Shown: in pieces, positions 32,381-40,304 of the stretch | How the letters are laid out: the number at the start of each line of letters is the position of its first letter | Numbering within the stretch: the stretch's first letter is position 1 | From: Acrocarpospora pleiomorpha | GTDB taxonomy: Bacteria > Actinomycetota > Actinomycetes > Streptosporangiales > Streptosporangiaceae | Direction: 5' to 3' | Length of the DNA stretch: 64,000 bases | Assembly (NCBI RefSeq): GCF_009687885.1 | Contig: NZ_BLAF01000061.1 | Location: forward strand, 1 to 64,000 | Notes under the pieces: generated by a model | What the model saw: the letters and a program-made list of their open reading frames with translations, nothing else | Told to the model about the DNA's origin: nothing | Databases searched by the model: none | Position numbers and translations under genes: made by a program

Positions 32381-33648
32381 AGACCGCCGAAATCGTGCGG
32401 GTGAGCTTGCCCAACGGGCTGCGGGTGGTCATCGAGGAGGACCACTCCGCGCCGGTGGCGGGCGTCGCCGTGCACTACGACGTCGGCTTCCGCGCGGAGG
32501 CGGAGAACCGATCCGGGCTCGCGCACCTGTTCGAGCACCTGATGTTCCAGGGCGGCACCGACAGCGAACGGGACCACTTCCAGCAGGTGGAGGGCATCGG
32601 GGGCTTCTGCAACGCCTCCACCCGGCAGGACTACACCGACTTCTACACCGTCGTGCCCGCCGAGGCCGTGGCGCGGGTGATCGAGCTGGAGGCCGCCCGG
32701 ATGCGCGCCCCGAAGATCACCGAACGCGCCATCCAGGCCCAGACCTCGGTGGTACGCGAAGAGGTCCTGGGCAAAATCCGCAAACCCTATGGCGGTTTCC
32801 CCTGGCCGAGGCTGTCTCCCGTGCTCTTCCACGACTTCGCCAACACCCACGACGGGTACGGCGACTACGCCTCACTCCAGCACGTGACGCTCGACGACTG
32901 CCTGGACTTCTTCGACCGCCACTACAGCCCGGCCAACGCCGTACTGACCATCGCGGGCGACGTCGAGCCGGGCGCGGTGCTGGAGGTCGTCGAGCGCAGT
33001 TTTGGGACGATTCCGGCGCGGCCTGCCACCGCGCTCGGCTCCTGGTGGGAACCGGAGCCAGCCGGGCAGGTGGAGGCCGAGTACATCGACCCCATGGCGC
33101 CGCTGCCCGCGTTCGCCCTCGGCCACCGAGTGCCGGACGCGGGAGCCGATCCGCGGGCCCACTTCGCGCTGTCCACGCTCGCGGGTGTGCTGACCGGGGG
33201 CAATCGGCCGCGGCTGCGGGAACGGCTGCGGCTTGAGACGGGTCAGATCATCACGTTCTCGGCGCGCGTCGGGCTGTTCGACTTCCTTGATGCCCGCGAA
33301 CCCGACATGTGGCTTCTTACTGCGGTTCATCCGAAGGTGCTGTCGACGGAACGTGTGCTGGACGCCGTGGACGCCGAGCTGGATTCGCTGGGCACGCTCG
33401 GGCCTTCGGAGGAGGAGCTGCGCCGGCGCCGTACCACGTGGATCAACGCCCATCACCGGTCCATGGACGAGCTCGCCAACCGGGTGCGCATGCTGGGCCG
33501 GTTCGAGCTGCTGTTCGATGATCCGGGCCGGGTCGGGCGGCTGCCCGAGCTGTGCGCGGAGGTGACCGCCGCCGATGTGGCGGCGGCGGCCCGCAGCCTG
33601 CGCGCCGATTCGCGTGCGCTTCTCAGAGTCGTCCCGCAGGAGAAATGA
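32377..33648 (+). CDS. M16 family zinc peptidase, catalytic subunit (LxmP-like)
   Basis: 423 residues, start overlapping the previous stop as ATGA. The inverted zinc motif HLFEH is at 50-54 (SGLAHLFEHLMFQGG), with the distal Glu ligand in TSVVREEVLGK (about 128-129). It is the half of a two-component M16B peptidase that carries the zinc; the next gene encodes the other half. Such heterodimers remove leader peptides in several RiPP pathways, and paired M16 proteins occur in class V clusters. No signal peptide, so processing would be cytoplasmic. Confidence 0.9.
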   Translation: MKTAEIVRVSLPNGLRVVIEEDHSAPVAGVAVHYDVGFRAEAENRSGLAHLFEHLMFQGGTDSERDHFQQVEGIGGFCNASTRQDYTDFYTVVPAEAVARVIELEAARMRAPKITERAIQAQTSVVREEVLGKIRKPYGGFPWPRLSPVLFHDFANTHDGYGDYASLQHVTLDDCLDFFDRHYSPANAVLTIAGDVEPGAVLEVVERSFGTIPARPATALGSWWEPEPAGQVEAEYIDPMAPLPAFALGHRVPDAGADPRAHFALSTLAGVLTGGNRPRLRERLRLETGQIITFSARVGLFDFLDAREPDMWLLTAVHPKVLSTERVLDAVDAELDSLGTLGPSEEELRRRRTTWINAHHRSMDELANRVRMLGRFELLFDDPGRVGRLPELCAEVTAADVAAAARSLRADSRALLRVVPQEK

Positions 33649-34871
33649 TGATCGCTGACCGAATGTTGCCGAATGGGCTGCGCGTGCTGGCCCTGCGGCA
33701 CGGCATCACGCCGTTGGCCGAAGTGCGCCTGCACCTGCCCGCGCCCTGCCCGACTCGGCGTGATCTCGCCGAGTCGACCGTGCTGGCGGCGTCCCTGGCG
33801 CAGGTGCAGGACGCGTATGACGGTGTGGAACTGAGCGCGACCGCCGACATCCACCGGGTCACCGTCAGCGCATCCAGTTCGGTGGCCGATCTGGAATCGC
33901 TGCTGGCGGCGCTGGCGCAGGTGGTGGAAGGGGCGCCCACCGAACTGGCGGCGGCACGGGGGCAGTTGATCGCCCAGTTCAGGATGGTCAGGGCTCATCC
34001 CGACATCGCGGTCAGGATCGAACTGGCCCAGCACATGTTCGGCGATCACCCGGCGACCTTCCTGCTGCCGGCGGAGGCGGAACTGGCGGGAGTCACGCGG
34101 GTCAGGCGGGCTTTCGACCCTCGCGGCGCCGTCCTGGTGCTGCTCACCTCGCAGGACCCCGAGCAGATGGCGGACGCCGCGGAGAAGGCGCTGGGCGGAT
34201 GGCGCCCGCTCACGCCTTCGCCACCGCCGCCTCTGCCGCCGCTTCCCGCCATCGAGGGCGGACGGCTGGCGCTGCTGCCACGGCCAGGCGCGCCTCAGTC
34301 CCGTATCCGGCTGCGCGCCCAGGCCCTGACGCCGAACGACGCGCGTTACCCGGCGCTCTTCCTCGCCTGCAACGTGCTGGGCGGCTACGTGTCCTCCCGG
34401 CTCTCGCGCAACCTGCGCGAGAACAAAGGTTACGTCTACGGCATCACCTCGATGTTTGACCTGCACCCCGGCAGCGCGTTCCTGGCCATCGAGGCCGACA
34501 CCGCGGCCGCGACCACCAATCCGGCTTTGGCGGCAGTGGCCGACGAGCTCCGCGGCATGCGGACGCATCCCCCCACCGCCGAGGAGATTCAGGCCGCCCG
34601 CGCCTTCGCCATGGGTTCGACGACGACCCGCCTGGCTCCGCGCGCCGCATTCGCCACGGCGCTCGCCGACCTGGCCGGCAAGGCCGTGGATCCGCTCTTC
34701 CTGCTGGGCTTCGCCCGCGAACTGGCCGCGGTGACGCCGGAGGAGGTGGTGGCGGCGGCCGAGGAGTTCCTGGATCCCGGACGCTTCTCCGGTGTGGTCG
34801 CCGCGGATCCCGAACTGGCTGGATTCCCAGCGGAGTCCGTCAAGGCCGGGAACCTGACGTGGCGCGCATGA
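33648..34871 (+). CDS. M16 family peptidase-like, zinc-less partner subunit
   Basis: 407 residues from ATG 33648, with AGGAG five bases upstream (ATG 33645 is an alternative). It lacks HxxEH at the expected place (STVLAASLAQVQ) but has the R/Y-pair segment SRLSRNLRENKGYVYGI that the non-catalytic subunit contributes to substrate binding. It pairs with the preceding subunit to form an active heterodimer for leader removal. Last gene of the lanthipeptide operon; its 3' end overlaps the convergent response-regulator gene by 32 bases. I see no ABC transporter between 27 and 35 kb, so export is not explained locally. Confidence 0.9.
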   Translation: MIADRMLPNGLRVLALRHGITPLAEVRLHLPAPCPTRRDLAESTVLAASLAQVQDAYDGVELSATADIHRVTVSASSSVADLESLLAALAQVVEGAPTELAAARGQLIAQFRMVRAHPDIAVRIELAQHMFGDHPATFLLPAEAELAGVTRVRRAFDPRGAVLVLLTSQDPEQMADAAEKALGGWRPLTPSPPPPLPPLPAIEGGRLALLPRPGAPQSRIRLRAQALTPNDARYPALFLACNVLGGYVSSRLSRNLRENKGYVYGITSMFDLHPGSAFLAIEADTAAATTNPALAAVADELRGMRTHPPTAEEIQAARAFAMGSTTTRLAPRAAFATALADLAGKAVDPLFLLGFARELAAVTPEEVVAAAEEFLDPGRFSGVVAADPELAGFPAESVKAGNLTWRA

Positions 34872-35586
34872 CGTAGCCAACGCCTCGGAGGGTGTGGATC
34901 AGGCGGGGGGAGGTGCGGTTGTCGAGTTTGCGGCGGAGGACGGAGACGTAGGACTCGACGATTCCGGCGTCGCCGCGGAAGTCGTAGTCCCAGACGTGGT
35001 CGAGGATCTGGGCTTTCGAGAGGACGCGGCCGGTGTTGGACATGAAGTAGCGGAGGAGTTTGAACTCCGTGGGGGAGAGGGAGACCGCGGTGCCGTCGCG
35101 CCAGACTTCGTGGGATTCCTCGTCCAGTTCGATGTCGGCGAAGGACAGGCGGGGTGGGGCGGTGAAAGGGTCGCCTGAGGTGCGGCGGAGGACGGCGCGG
35201 ATGCGGGCGACGACCTCCTCGAGGCTGAAAGGCTTCGTGACGTAGTCGTCGCCGCCCAGCGTCAGGCCGCGAATCTTGTCTTCGGTGGCGTCGCGGGCGG
35301 TGAGAAAGACCACCGGGGTGTACGTGCCGCTGCTACGCAACCGCCGTACCACCTCGAAGCCATCCACATCCGGCAACATCACGTCGAGCACGATCAGGTC
35401 GGGGCGGTGGCGGCGGGCGGCGGTGACGGCCGCGCTGCCGCTGGACGCGGAATGCACCTCGAAGCCCGCGAACCTGAGGCTGGCGCCCAGCAGTTCCAGG
35501 ATGTTCGGCTCATCCTCGACGACCAATAGCCGGGCTTCAGTGGAAGAAGGGGATTCAGACACCATGGCAGCTTCTTGAGGCGACAT
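34840..35586 (-). CDS. OmpR/PhoB-family response regulator, no adjacent kinase
   Basis: 248 residues. Receiver domain with DE pair in LLVVEDEPN, phospho-acceptor Asp in LIVLDVMLPD, Thr in VFLTARDAT and Lys in DDYVTKPFSLEE. The C-terminal winged helix is complete (LSPTEFKLLRYFMSNTGRVL, DHVWDYDF, LRRKLD..LIHTLRGVGY). No histidine kinase lies beside it. It is closely similar to the regulator at 52399 that does have one. It converges on and overlaps the lanthipeptide protease gene, which may mean regulation by antisense or simply gene packing. Confidence 0.93.
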   Translation of the reverse strand: MSPQEAAMVSESPSSTEARLLVVEDEPNILELLGASLRFAGFEVHSASSGSAAVTAARRHRPDLIVLDVMLPDVDGFEVVRRLRSSGTYTPVVFLTARDATEDKIRGLTLGGDDYVTKPFSLEEVVARIRAVLRRTSGDPFTAPPRLSFADIELDEESHEVWRDGTAVSLSPTEFKLLRYFMSNTGRVLSKAQILDHVWDYDFRGDAGIVESYVSVLRRKLDNRTSPRLIHTLRGVGYVMRATSGSRP

Positions 35587-35630
35587 GAACGGACGCTCGG
35601 AACCTTACGAAGTTTGCCTTAAAGGCGCTG

Positions 35631-36791
35631 TCAAAGGATCGCATCAACGATGTGCCGGGCGATGGCCAGGCTGGATGTCGCGGCGGGGGAGGGGGCGTTG
35701 CGGACGAGCACGATCGGGCCGTGGGTGTCGATGGCGAAGTCGTCCAGGAGCGAACCGTCCCTGGCCACGGCCTGGGCCCGGACGCCGCCCTCGGTTCTGG
35801 CCAGGTCCTCCTTGGTCAAGGACGGCACGTAGCGCCGGGCCGCCTTGAGGAAAGTGCGCTTGGCCAGCGAGCCGTACACCTCACGGAGCCCGGTTCGCCA
35901 GTGTTGTACGGCCATGCGTCGCGTGCCAGGCCAGGCCGCGATCCCACGCAGATCCCTGAACGAAACCTTCGACCAGGAATATCCCTCCAGCGCGAGCGCC
36001 ATCACCGCGTTCGGCCCGACCAGCACCTCACCGTCGATCCGCTTGGTCAGATGTACGCCAAGGAACGGATACCGCGGATCAGGAACCGGATATATCAGCC
36101 CTCTGACCAGCCCTTTCGCCGCACCCGTCAAACGCAGATACTCCCCACGGAACGGAACGATCCGCACCTCTCCCGGCTGCCCGGCCATCGCGGCCACCCG
36201 ATCCGTACCAAGCCCGGCACAGGAGACGAGCCGATCGAAAGCGAACCGCGTCCGCCCGGCCAGCACCTCCACCCCGGACGCCGTCTCCCTGATCGCCCGG
36301 ACCGGCTGCTCGAGCCGTACATCCAGGGAAGCGGCCAGGCTGCGCGCGATCGCGGGGAAGTCGGCGATCGCGGTGTGCGGGGAGTACACCGCGCCGACGC
36401 CGACCGCGTGCGGCTCGATCTCGCGCAGGCCGAGCGCGTCGAGGACGGCGATGCCGGGCACGCCGTTCTCGACGGCCCGGGCGGCGATCCGCTGCATTCC
36501 CGCGAGTTCGCTCCGGTTCGAGGCGATGACGAGCTTCCCGACCTCCTCGTAGGGAAGCTTGTGTTCCGCGCAGTATTCCCGCAGTAAGGCGACCCCGTCC
36601 CGGCAGAGGCGGGCCTTCAGCGAGCCCGGCTGGTAGTAGATGCCCGCGTGCACGACCCCGCTGTTATGCCCGGTCTGGTGCGTGCCGACCTGATCCTCCT
36701 TATCGAGCACGGTGACCTCGGCCCCCCTGGCGGTCAGCTCGCGGGCCACCGCCAGCCCCAGGATGCCCGCCCCGACAACCCCGATCCTCAT
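35631..36791 (-). CDS. lhgO: L-2-hydroxyglutarate oxidase
   Basis: 386 residues of the DAO/GlpD-like FAD oxidoreductase fold. The dinucleotide-binding motif is GVVGAGILGLAVAREL at residues 4-19; HQTGHNSGVVHAGIYYQPGS (about 38-57) is a signature of the LhgO/YgaF group, as are PFRGEYLRL and YPFLGVHLTKRIDGEVLVGP. It oxidises L-2-hydroxyglutarate to 2-oxoglutarate, a metabolite repair step. The length fits the family (~400). It ends 45 bases from the response-regulator start and could be transcribed with it. Confidence 0.9.
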   Translation of the reverse strand: MRIGVVGAGILGLAVARELTARGAEVTVLDKEDQVGTHQTGHNSGVVHAGIYYQPGSLKARLCRDGVALLREYCAEHKLPYEEVGKLVIASNRSELAGMQRIAARAVENGVPGIAVLDALGLREIEPHAVGVGAVYSPHTAIADFPAIARSLAASLDVRLEQPVRAIRETASGVEVLAGRTRFAFDRLVSCAGLGTDRVAAMAGQPGEVRIVPFRGEYLRLTGAAKGLVRGLIYPVPDPRYPFLGVHLTKRIDGEVLVGPNAVMALALEGYSWSKVSFRDLRGIAAWPGTRRMAVQHWRTGLREVYGSLAKRTFLKAARRYVPSLTKEDLARTEGGVRAQAVARDGSLLDDFAIDTHGPIVLVRNAPSPAATSSLAIARHIVDAIL

Positions 36792-36931
36792 GTCAGCCGC
36801 CCTACCTTCGCCGCGCCGAATCCCAGCCCTTCAAGGGTAGAACCGCACCATTGTGACGCGGGATCCCATGAAACCGGTTATCACCCCGAAAGTTAGCGCG
36901 GACATACCCATAGCAGTAGGTCCACTGGGCG

Positions 36932-36953
36932 TCGAACTTGTGTTCGGTATGAT
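36932..36953 (+). promoter_or_regulatory. LexA (SOS) box overlapping a -10 element
   Basis: TCGAACTTGTGTTCGG at 36932-36947 matches the actinobacterial LexA consensus TCGAAC-N4-GTTCGA at 15 of 16 defined and spacer positions (one mismatch, the last base). It is followed immediately by TATGAT (36948-36953), a good -10, and the ATG six bases later (36960). LexA binding here would block the promoter directly. Confidence 0.75.
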
Positions 36954-36959
36954 GGTGGC

Positions 36960-37340
36960 ATGTACGTGCCTCCGGAATGGCCGTCCGAGGTGCGCCCGCC
37001 CGGCAGCCCGGACTGGGAGAGCTCCGCCGTCACCTGGCTGCTGGACGCCGTGCCGCCCGACTACCGCGCGTATGGGGTGCTTCGCCGGCATCCTCTCGCG
37101 CTGGCCCGGATGGCGCATCACCACGTCCGGGCCGAGATCGAGGCGGCCCGCGCCGGATACCGCGGCGCCGCCGTCGACCTCAAGGACCACCTGCCGCCCC
37201 ACGTCGTGGAGGCCGTGCTGGAGGTCTACCGCCACGAGGGCCCCCGATTGGTCTCCCTCGCGGAGTCGATCGCCGTGGTGGAGCGTGCCCTGCGCGGCGA
37301 ACGTTTCGTGGAGCGGATGCGGCCTAGCGCAGACCCTTGA
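36960..37340 (+). CDS. Conserved actinobacterial protein of unknown function, SOS-controlled
   Basis: 126 residues, mostly helical: MYVPPEWPSEVRPPGSPDWE at the start, then VTWLLDAVPPDYRAYGVLRR and HPLALARMAHHHVRAEIEAA; no signal peptide or membrane segment. The MYVPP-x-WPxEVxPPGSxD and PPDYR-x(3,6)-LRRHP patterns look like a conserved actinobacterial family, but no function is known to me. A near-consensus LexA box and -10 precede it with only six bases from -10 to ATG, so its mRNA is probably leaderless and DNA-damage induced. Its 3' end overlaps the convergent membrane-protein gene by 17 bases. Confidence 0.8.
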   Translation: MYVPPEWPSEVRPPGSPDWESSAVTWLLDAVPPDYRAYGVLRRHPLALARMAHHHVRAEIEAARAGYRGAAVDLKDHLPPHVVEAVLEVYRHEGPRLVSLAESIAVVERALRGERFVERMRPSADP

Positions 37341-39831
37341 TCAGCGAGCCGAACCGCCGGACGTCCCGCATCCGCGCCTCATAGGTCGCGCCCACCAGGA
37401 GCAGCAGTAGCCCGCCGACCGCCACCGGCACCCAGCGCGGCACGCTCAGCACCAGGTCGGACACCCACGGCGCCAGCTCGTGCACGGCCACCATGGCCAG
37501 CGTGAGCCCCCCGAGAAGCGCGGGCGCCTGCAGCCGCCATCGCGCCCCGGCCAGCAGCACCAGCAGTGAGACCACGCCCAGCGCGAGCGCCCTGATCCAG
37601 TTGTTCGGCTCGGCGTAGAGGTCCCAGAGGCTCGGGAGCAGTGCGAACGTGAGACCGCTGCCATAGGCGATCCAGGAGGACGCTGTCTGGGCGCGCCACC
37701 AGCCGAAGGCGATCAGGACCACCGCGACGGGCACGGTGTACGCCTCGACGACCTCCACGTTCTCGGCGAAGAGGCGGGTCCAGGAGGAGAGCAGCAGGAA
37801 CACTGTGCCGACATATCCGGCTTTGCGCCGGTCGGGGCGCAGGGCCGTACCGACCGCGATGACGCCCGCCAGGGCCAGCGCGACGCTGAGCATGCGCGGA
37901 TCCACGACGTAGCCGAACGCGATCAAGGTGAGCGCGTATCCGGCGATCTCCACCCCGATGTCCCGCAGTCGCCAGGCGGCGACGGCGGCCAGTGCCGCGA
38001 CCGCGATCAGAATGAACGTCACATACTGCGCACTCTGCCCGGTGGCCAACCACACCGCGACGGCCTCGCCTCCGGCCAGCGCCGTCGCCACCCCGGCAGC
38101 CCCGGCCCGTACGGCAGGCAGGCTCGCCCGCCACGCCACCCCAGCGGCGACGACGGCCAGGACCGCCGCCGCGACCAGGGTCGCCGTCTCGGAGACCAGG
38201 GCCCACGCCGCGACCTCGGCGACCATGCCGAGCACGAGCACGGCGAAGGCCGGCTCCCGTGACCGCCCCCCGAACACCGCCCCGGCCCCGAGCACGGCCG
38301 TGACCAGCAGCTGTACGGCGACCAGAACCCCGAAGGGCAGATTGAGCGCGACCGGCAGCACGACCAGCAGGACGGCGGTCACCGCGACCGCGGACATGAT
38401 CGCCGCGTTCTTCCGGCGGACCATCAGCGCGCACACCGCCAGGGCGATCGCCACGGCGGCCAGCACGACCACGGCGGGCACGGTGAGCGTGATCGGATTC
38501 ACCCCGAGTTCGTCGCGTGCGCCCAGCGTGCGAGGCCCGTCCCAGGGCGTTCGCGAGACGTCGTGGTCTGGCGAGAAGGGCCCGATCAGCGCGACCGTGA
38601 CCGGAACCAGCACGGGCGAGGCGACCAGCAGACCGAAGCCACCGGCGGCGACCGCCGCGATTCTGCCGATCTCGCGCCCGATCGTGGGCCGGACAAGCAG
38701 GGCGATCCCGGCAACGGCGAACGTGGCGACAGGCGTCGGCACGGGCCACCAGCTCGCGTCGACGGACAGTCGGATCGGATACGCCAGCGCCGCCGCCAGC
38801 GTGATGGCGGCCCCGCCCGCGAGCGGGATCGTCCATCGGCCGCGCGAGGCCTGGACCAGCGCGATGGCGGCGGCCGCGACCAGCACGCCGGAGAGGGCGA
38901 ACGCGCCTTGGAGGTCGACGTCCCGGATGGTCAGCAGCACGCCCACCGCAGAGCCGATCGTCCAGGTGATCCAGAACCAGACGAGGGCGGTGCCGCGCTT
39001 GAGCCGGTGCCAGAGCAGCAGGTCGATTCCGGCGGTGGACACCAGCGCGGTGGTGATCCAGAGGGGGTCCCGGTCGATGCTGAGGACCGGCAGGGCCAGC
39101 TGCCCGAACCCGATCGCCACCGGAACGGCCAGTTTGAGCGTGTGGATCCGCTCGCCGACAACCACGTGCACGAACAGGCCGTACAGGGCGAAGAGCGCGC
39201 ACATGACGGCGATCAAGACGCCGGTGTACGTCAGCGGCTGGATGCGATCAAGTCCAGCCAATCCGACCTGCCAGGCGGCGTAGCCGTCGAGCAGCATCAG
39301 GGCGAACCCGAGCAGCGCCATGGTCTCGGCGGTCGCGCTCAGCCCCCGGCGCAGCAGGAACAGCGGCGTGGCCAGCGTCAGCGCGGTGAACCCCAGCAGA
39401 ACCGCCGCCCGCCCACCGATCCCGAGATACCCCCAGCTCACAACGGTGAACACCACCGCCGCCACAACCAACAGCAACCCACCCAAACCCAGCAGTAGAT
39501 TCTGTACGGCCTTGCCGGACATATCCGTCGGACGCCCCGACACGGGGGCCGAGATAGAGCCCTGGTTGGGACCCCCGCTTACCTGTCCTTGGACTGCTCC
39601 CGCCATCGCCGGAACTCTGTCGCGAATCGCGCGCAGCGTCGTGAGCAGCACCTCGCGCCGGCCCAGGAGGTGACCCTCCCGGGCGCGCAGATCGGCCAGC
39701 GCCAGATCGAGCTGCCACAGCTCGGTCGCCGCCGGCCCGACGAGGGGCAACCCGCAAACCGGACAGGCGGCATTGGACCCGGTCAGCTGCTGACCGCAGT
39801 CCGGGCATGGAAGGGGACCACCGGAGTTCAT
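37324..39831 (-). CDS. Large polytopic membrane protein with N-terminal zinc ribbon (SCO7613-type C-terminus)
   Basis: 835 residues. A zinc ribbon at residues 9-27 (CPDCGQQL..CPVCGLPL), a helical segment that looks coiled (LWQLDLALADLRAREGHLLG), then more than 20 predicted membrane helices through to the end. The multi-helix part matches the actinobacterial SCO7613 C-terminal-domain membrane family; no transport or enzymatic role is established. The N-terminal ribbon should lie in the cytoplasm. Unusual for its number of helices. Converges with the SOS-linked gene. Confidence 0.82.
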   Translation of the reverse strand: MNSGGPLPCPDCGQQLTGSNAACPVCGLPLVGPAATELWQLDLALADLRAREGHLLGRREVLLTTLRAIRDRVPAMAGAVQGQVSGGPNQGSISAPVSGRPTDMSGKAVQNLLLGLGGLLLVVAAVVFTVVSWGYLGIGGRAAVLLGFTALTLATPLFLLRRGLSATAETMALLGFALMLLDGYAAWQVGLAGLDRIQPLTYTGVLIAVMCALFALYGLFVHVVVGERIHTLKLAVPVAIGFGQLALPVLSIDRDPLWITTALVSTAGIDLLLWHRLKRGTALVWFWITWTIGSAVGVLLTIRDVDLQGAFALSGVLVAAAAIALVQASRGRWTIPLAGGAAITLAAALAYPIRLSVDASWWPVPTPVATFAVAGIALLVRPTIGREIGRIAAVAAGGFGLLVASPVLVPVTVALIGPFSPDHDVSRTPWDGPRTLGARDELGVNPITLTVPAVVVLAAVAIALAVCALMVRRKNAAIMSAVAVTAVLLVVLPVALNLPFGVLVAVQLLVTAVLGAGAVFGGRSREPAFAVLVLGMVAEVAAWALVSETATLVAAAVLAVVAAGVAWRASLPAVRAGAAGVATALAGGEAVAVWLATGQSAQYVTFILIAVAALAAVAAWRLRDIGVEIAGYALTLIAFGYVVDPRMLSVALALAGVIAVGTALRPDRRKAGYVGTVFLLLSSWTRLFAENVEVVEAYTVPVAVVLIAFGWWRAQTASSWIAYGSGLTFALLPSLWDLYAEPNNWIRALALGVVSLLVLLAGARWRLQAPALLGGLTLAMVAVHELAPWVSDLVLSVPRWVPVAVGGLLLLLVGATYEARMRDVRRFGSLIKGLR

Positions 39832-39901
39832 GCTCGCAACAATGCGGCCCCGGCCCGCGCGAGCACATGCGTATATGTACTCAGTTACTGATAAGTAGCC
39901 A

Positions 39902-39932
39902 GGATCCCGGCCCGCATGAGGAGCCGGGATCC
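39902..39932 (-). terminator. Hairpin terminator after the HesB-like gene
   Basis: 10-bp stem GGATCCCGGC/GCCGGGATCC (39902-39911 with 39923-39932) with an 11-nt loop, 12 bases past the minus-strand stop at 39945. Confidence 0.65.
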
Positions 39933-39944
39933 GTGGCGCCTGCG

Positions 39945-40235
39945 TCAGAGGTAGCTCTGGCGCTCGATCCTGAAGGAGACCCCGCCCTGCTCGTCGATGG
40001 CGGCGTCCAGGGACTTGTCGTCCAGGACATCGGCGGCTTCGGCGTCCAGGAAGACCCGGGCGCCCTCGACGTCGATCACCTGGTCGGTGACCGCCGGAGC
40101 GTCCGCCACCGAGAGCAGCAGGGCTCCCGGCTCGTCGGGCTGGCCTGCGATGCGAATGCCCGTGTCCGCCGAATCCGTCGACTGCGCGGTGAGATCACGG
40201 ATCACCTGTACGGCGTTGTCCGTCAGTGTGAGCAC
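39945..40235 (-). CDS. HesB/IscA-like protein lacking cysteines
   Basis: 96 residues from GTG 40235 (GAGGAG just upstream). The beta-rich HesB/IscA fold is seen in VLTLTDNAVQVIRDLTAQST and GARVFLDAEAADVLDDKSLD plus AAIDEQGGVSFRI. However there is no Cys at all, whereas A-type Fe-S carriers need three (C-x~64-C-G-C). The actinobacterial proteins of this branch are often annotated as Fe-S assembly HesB but cannot bind a cluster in the usual way, so a carrier function should not be assumed. Downstream of it is a hairpin terminator. Confidence 0.82.
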   Translation of the reverse strand: MLTLTDNAVQVIRDLTAQSTDSADTGIRIAGQPDEPGALLLSVADAPAVTDQVIDVEGARVFLDAEAADVLDDKSLDAAIDEQGGVSFRIERQSYL

Positions 40236-40304
40236 GATGACTCCTCGTTCTGGTCGGGTGTTTCGTCCCACCTTGCCCCCGACTAGCGAGTTCACACATC
40301 CGGC

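Noticed and set aside
27228-34871. Thioamitide (thioviridamide-like) cluster
   Set aside because: Kinase, HopA1 and HFCD genes are shared by both types, but YcaO and TfuA proteins are absent and M16 and LLM genes are present, which fits class V lanthipeptides.
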